Positions 18,547 to 22,115 of a stretch of DNA of 22,115 nt are shown here, piece after piece (position 1 is the first letter of the stretch; every line of letters starts with the position of its first letter). The stretch is from positions 1 to 22,115 of the forward strand of contig JAUCBJ010004203.1 of the NCBI GenBank assembly GCA_032718475.1, read 5' to 3'. Origin of the DNA: Nemertoderma westbladi. Its lineage: Eukaryota > Xenacoelomorpha > Nemertodermatida > Nemertodermatidae. The position numbers were made by a program, and so were the translations under genes. A model generated the notes under the pieces. It had not been told where the DNA came from, did not search any database, and worked only from the letters and a program-made list of their open reading frames with translations.

Positions 18547-19989
18547 AAACTAACTCTGGATGGTATTTTAGTTAATTTTAACCCCACTCAGTGTATTCTT
18601 ACCCCCATGATATTTTACATCTCAATATAATTTAATTTCAATATAAGCCTACCGATAAGACCACAGATACCTCTAGTACACAGACAAACACACGCTGGAG
18701 ATTTGTATAATAGTAAAGTACTGTAGAAGATACAAATAAAATACACCGGGAGTGATAATACACTAGGGAAATGTAACCGGGGGCGGGGGTGGATTTGCAT
18801 GGGGAGTAAAAATTAGCTGTTATACCGGGTGAAAAATATTTATCACCCGGGTTAAAAAAAAACATGTGTCAGAACTCTGAACACATGTAGTTAGTTACCT
18901 TATAAATAAAATCGAGAGCTCATTGTGATCCAGATTCACTCTTGGCGAATTAATATCTCGACCAAATGCTAGTAATCAATTAAGGGAAAGGATCAGGTTA
19001 CAGTGCCATGTTATCCTAACCAAAACAAAAAACGAAAGTCATTAGTTTAAATATTGAAATATTTTTTTATATATTGGGCAATGTATTACACGGTGCGGTA
19101 TCTGAAGCCATTGCCTACTATCCAAGCTGGATCAAAGTTAATAATGATTGCGCGACCTGGCAAAACTCAATGGACGCGGACGGGCCTTCTTAATGTACTG
19201 TATGCTAAAAAATTCAATGATTTAATACTGTATTAGTTGGTGTGAATGCAGTCTGGGGCGGATATATTAGTATTATTATAGAATATTAATTATTATGGTA
19301 GGCTGGTGCCACGACATGGCATATGGTTGGAGTTTCATTAGGCAGCAGATATTTGAGGGAAGAGTTTGCGACTGCGGACAGTTCAAGGAGAAATCATCGA
19401 TTATTTCAAGTTATTGTCATCCATCTGCTGTTTATCGTCGTAGTGAAAGTGCTCTGTACTGTGACCATCGGCGGTAGATTTTGATCAACACAATGTAGTG
19501 GTATTTCTAGACTGGGGAGGGCCTACCATGTCGAAAAAACTACGCCAATTTCATATAAGTTTGGAAAATTTTGGCTCTTATTTGACTGCTGTTTGCTTTT
19601 AAGTTTTACACTTTCATATGGTTATCGATAGAGAGCAGTTTAAGTAAACAGTTATTTCTAATTCAGTAAAACTCATTAGTCTAACTGTTTCTATATGGAC
19701 TCTATCGAGCAGTAGTTATCATCGACCTGGTAGTTTGAACTATACAGACTACAGACTTTACTATACAGTGTTGGTATTATAAATCACATTGGCGAAATTG
19801 CAGTAGTTTCTGCAAACGGTACCGTACATGTTTTATTTAATTTACTTGTTTTTCTTTATCATGAAGATAAGAAATGATTCAGAATAACCTTTGGAATGAC
19901 GTCTAGACATTTCAATAGCTAGATAATAATAGATTTCAATATTGGCAATTCAGCTTGTAAAGTTATTGTGAATTTCTGTTGTTGCCCAG
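18547..19989. other. Intronic DNA after the retrotransposon
   Basis: 18547-18857 holds diverged pieces of the palindromic minisatellite (CACTAGGGAAATGTAACCGGGGGCGG at about 18763; CCGGGTGAAAAATATTTATCACCCGGGTT at about 18828). From 18858 on I see no gene or repeat. Short open frames at 19054-19236 and 19295-19477 have no recognisable signature. The region ends in the acceptor TTGTTGCCCAG. Confidence 0.5.
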
Positions 19990-20148
19990 GTTACGGTTAC
20001 TCGTTCTCATACCAACCAATCATCGTCTCTAAAGACCTGCCAGTCTTCTATTTGTGACTTGGAGTACTACGGTATGCACAACTTCGCCCCCTTTTCTACC
20101 ATCACTTGCACCTCCACGACTGCCCAGCCCCCTGACGTACTACTAAAG
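19990..20148 (+). CDS. BIRC6: BIRC6 internal exon, 53 codons
   Basis: Acceptor TTGTTGCCCAG, donor AAG|GTTAGA, open in phase 0 at both ends. The second half reads GMHNFAPFSTITCTSTTAQP, then PDVLLK. This aligns closely with the human BIRC6 segment GIHNFAPLGTITSSSPTAQPAEVLLQ as I recall it, which gives the firmest identification in the window. The first half (VTVTRSHTNQSSS...) is Ser/Thr-rich and poorly conserved, and corresponds in length to a variable linker in human. The exon sits at the border of the helical core and the following beta-sandwich domain. Confidence 0.92.
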
Positions 20149-20329
20149 GTTAGAATTACTGTCCACATTTAAAGTAATAACATCACGGAGTGTGGATGGG
20201 GTAACACCCATCATGAATTAGAAACTAGATTCCACCAAATATTAAAACTGACAACGGAAATGAAATCAGCGACCTCGAAAACCCCCATAAATATAATTTT
20301 AACTCGGTGGTGTGCTTCCTTCATTTCAG

Positions 20330-20362
20330 ACACTCACTATTAACCAACCAGACCCCATACAG
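20330..20362 (+). CDS. BIRC6: BIRC6 33-nt microexon (11 codons)
   Basis: A good polypyrimidine acceptor (TGCTTCCTTCATTTCAG) and donor (CAG|GTAGTT) frame 33 nt that read TLTINQPDPIQ in phase 0. In the human protein the flanking exons' sequences are adjacent (VLLQ then ATPPHRRARS), so these 11 residues are an insertion. Because the length is a multiple of three and both neighbours are phase 0, skipping leaves the frame intact. It is a likely alternatively spliced cassette. No homology supports the peptide itself, only the splice sites and the frame. Confidence 0.65.
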
Positions 20363-20471
20363 GTAGTTTTGCGCGGGAAGGTTTGAATTTTGAAGGCAAT
20401 TATCTCTGAATGACATATTTTCACACGAAAAATACTCCTCCTTACATTGGAGTGGTTTATATTATTTCTAG

Positions 20472-20591
20472 GCAACAGGGCCACATAAAAGAGCTCGGAC
20501 GGCTGCTTGGACTTATAACTTCTACCCCCAGCTGTCTTGGTGTGAACTCAACATCCAATTACCTTGTACCATTTTACTCAAAGAGGTACAG
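20472..20591 (+). CDS. BIRC6: BIRC6 internal exon, 40 codons
   Basis: Acceptor TTATTTCTAG, phase 0. The peptide ATGPHKRARTAAWTYNFYPQ continues to LSWCELNIQLPCTILLKEVQ. It matches human BIRC6 ATPPHRRARSAAWSYIFLPE...WCDLTIHLPSAVLLKEI as I recall it, and begins a beta-sandwich (galactose-binding-like) segment of the protein. Two donors are possible: CAG|GTTAGT after 20591 (chosen, since human continues LLKEIHIQP) or GAG|GTACAG after 20585. Both keep phase 0 and differ by Val-Gln. The next exon is not in the window. Confidence 0.92.
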
Positions 20592-22115
20592 GTTAGTTTT
20601 CATTCAATCACGTTTAATTCCGTTCTGTTGAAATAAATATGGAAAGATGTTTCGCGTTCCTTTTATTTTACTAATATTAGAATTATTCAATGTATTTATT
20701 TTCCAGTCAAAAGTTCAGGTTTTTGTTATTTTATTTCTTCTATGGCCTAATTTAATGAGTCTCTTTTAGTTCAAAGGACGTAGTTTTAATACAATAATAA
20801 TTTAAGTAAATATAAGGGTCATTAATTGTGTGACAACGGCATTTACAGATTACAGAACATTTTTAGTTACAAAGATATGGAAATTCAGAATGACATATTA
20901 TATGCCACAGTTGGAGTTGTTTGGTTTACTTAACAGAACGACACATACCACTCAATCCATTTACATTTTGGCACTGTATCTGAACAACATACGCCATAAG
21001 GTGTTGTATTATTTTACAATATTGTCCAATGGCAAGAAACATAATTAATAAATAAATGGAAGGAGGGAGTTTCAAATATGCCATACTTAAATAAGTACAT
21101 TACATACTCAGTTTCAGTTTTAGAAGCACAGATTCTGGATCTCAGTAATAAATTGTTTTAACATCTTTCATGGTAATGACATAACAACATTATACCGTTC
21201 ATACAATGTTATCAATTTCCTGCAGAACGAAGGAATTCGTCAAAAAATATACATTTAAAATCAAATAATCAAAGATATGTGGATCACCCAAAATCTAAAC
21301 AAACACTAAAGAAAATTACTCCTTCTGAATTATTTTAAATTCAATCCGAGGAATTCCTGAATTTTAAAACATTTTTGTTATCTACTCAAAATTACTTCTT
21401 TCGTATAAGTTTTATTAACATACACACGTTGAATTTCCTCAGGATGTCTTGACATTCTCTTAGTTGTATACTGGCATCGTATAATACTCTGATATTAATG
21501 AAATGCAACATTAAATTACGAAAGTTTTAAATAAAGCTTATTTTGTACGAAAATTAAAATAGAAAGTTTTTAATCAGACTTATTTTATACAACATCATTT
21601 GAAATTTTTGGTCAGAAAAATTATCTCAACTCTACACACTACTGTATAAAAATGATCCCAAATGAATTCACAGTATTAATGTTGCCAAAACATAATTCAA
21701 GTTCCCTCTACAGTATTACAACTATTAGAAGAGTCAACTCTACACACACTACAGTACTATGTATAACTAATAAACCATTTTGGTGGCCAGATTTCCCAGG
21801 AATAAATGCCTATTTTTTTTAGTCCACTAATATTTTTTTCGAACGGTTCACAGACGTAGTTTATTTCCCGTACGTATTTCAATTCATACGTGTTTAATTG
21901 CAACATTTTTAATATATCTACTGCAGTCTGACTGAATCGCTGCCACATCTCTATAATATAATCGGTCTGCTGCATTGAAGCTGCACATTGAGATGCTATG
22001 CCAGCTTAACAAAAATATTTTGTCACGCAATCCACAATTGGCAAGCCCAATGCAGCGTATATTAAAAATGGTGCACGTTGCAGCTATTGTTGCAGTTATC
22101 GTTGCACCGCCACAA
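20592..22115. other. BIRC6: Next BIRC6 intron, no exon seen
   Basis: AT-rich sequence with many stops. I looked for the continuation of the beta-sandwich (a QPHLxSLATCPS-like exon) and did not find it. At the very end (22073-22107) there are three imperfect 12-bp repeats of GTTGCAGCTATT type, just before the window edge. Confidence 0.55.

Larger units (their letters stand above)
3164..19989 (+). other. BIRC6: Large BIRC6 intron hosting a nested gene
   Basis: A donor at 3164 (GTAGGT) and an acceptor ending at 19989 (TTGTTGCCCAG) bound 16,826 bp. Equal peptide length to human across the junction supports a single intron. It holds an antisense NR1H receptor gene and most of the satellites and transposons of the window. 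An alternative is that small species-specific exons lie inside; I saw none with convincing borders and homology. Confidence 0.75.

Noticed and set aside
20830-21048. 72-codon ORF in the last intron, and 21757-21975 on minus
   Set aside because: No signature or splice context, and the composition is the same as the surrounding intron.

Overview
This is animal nuclear DNA. It is AT-rich, has spliced exons with canonical AG/GT borders, and carries non-LTR retrotransposons, satellites and unusually many pure C/G runs of 20 bases or more. The two host genes recognised are BIRC6 and an LXR-like NR1H nuclear receptor, so a bilaterian animal is likely and a marine invertebrate plausible. I cannot name the species.

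Host gene, + strand. Four short exons (3029-3163, 19990-20148, 20330-20362, 20472-20591), all with phase 0 borders, encode a stretch of the giant ubiquitin-conjugating IAP protein BIRC6. Exons 1 and 2 join to the same length as the human protein, so the 16.8 kb between them (3164-19989) looks like one intron. Exon 3 is a 33-nt microexon encoding 11 residues that the human protein lacks at this point.

Nested gene, - strand. Inside that intron, 13446 to 11830 is a complete 538-residue NR1H receptor in one uninterrupted reading frame. It has a full DNA-binding domain, a full ligand-binding domain and AF-2, and retains the His/Trp pair linked to oxysterol activation in LXR. Genes of this family normally have many introns, so this is a retrogene or a case of intron loss.

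Repeats fill most of the rest. Position 1-382 is the 3' end of a LINE. 1054-1801 holds C-runs with TGTAATGC repeats. 3846-3975 is a probable tRNA-derived SINE. 4220-6907 is a satellite array that grades from diverged monomers into seven near-identical 315-bp higher-order units and ends in an ACG microsatellite. 7781-9820 is a large foldback (inverted-repeat) element whose arms carry CGCGTTACGGCTAAT-type repeats and end in a G-run and a C-run. 13901-14169 is a four-copy tandem repeat upstream of the receptor. 14687-15005 is a 22-bp minisatellite with a palindromic core. 15078-18502 is a broken CR1/L2-like retrotransposon that has split the minisatellite locus.

No operon, defence system, CRISPR or prokaryotic feature is present. 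The most notable points are the single-exon LXR-like gene nested antisense in BIRC6, the foldback element, and the graded higher-order satellite. Introns 385-3028 and 20592-22115 show no convincing further exons.
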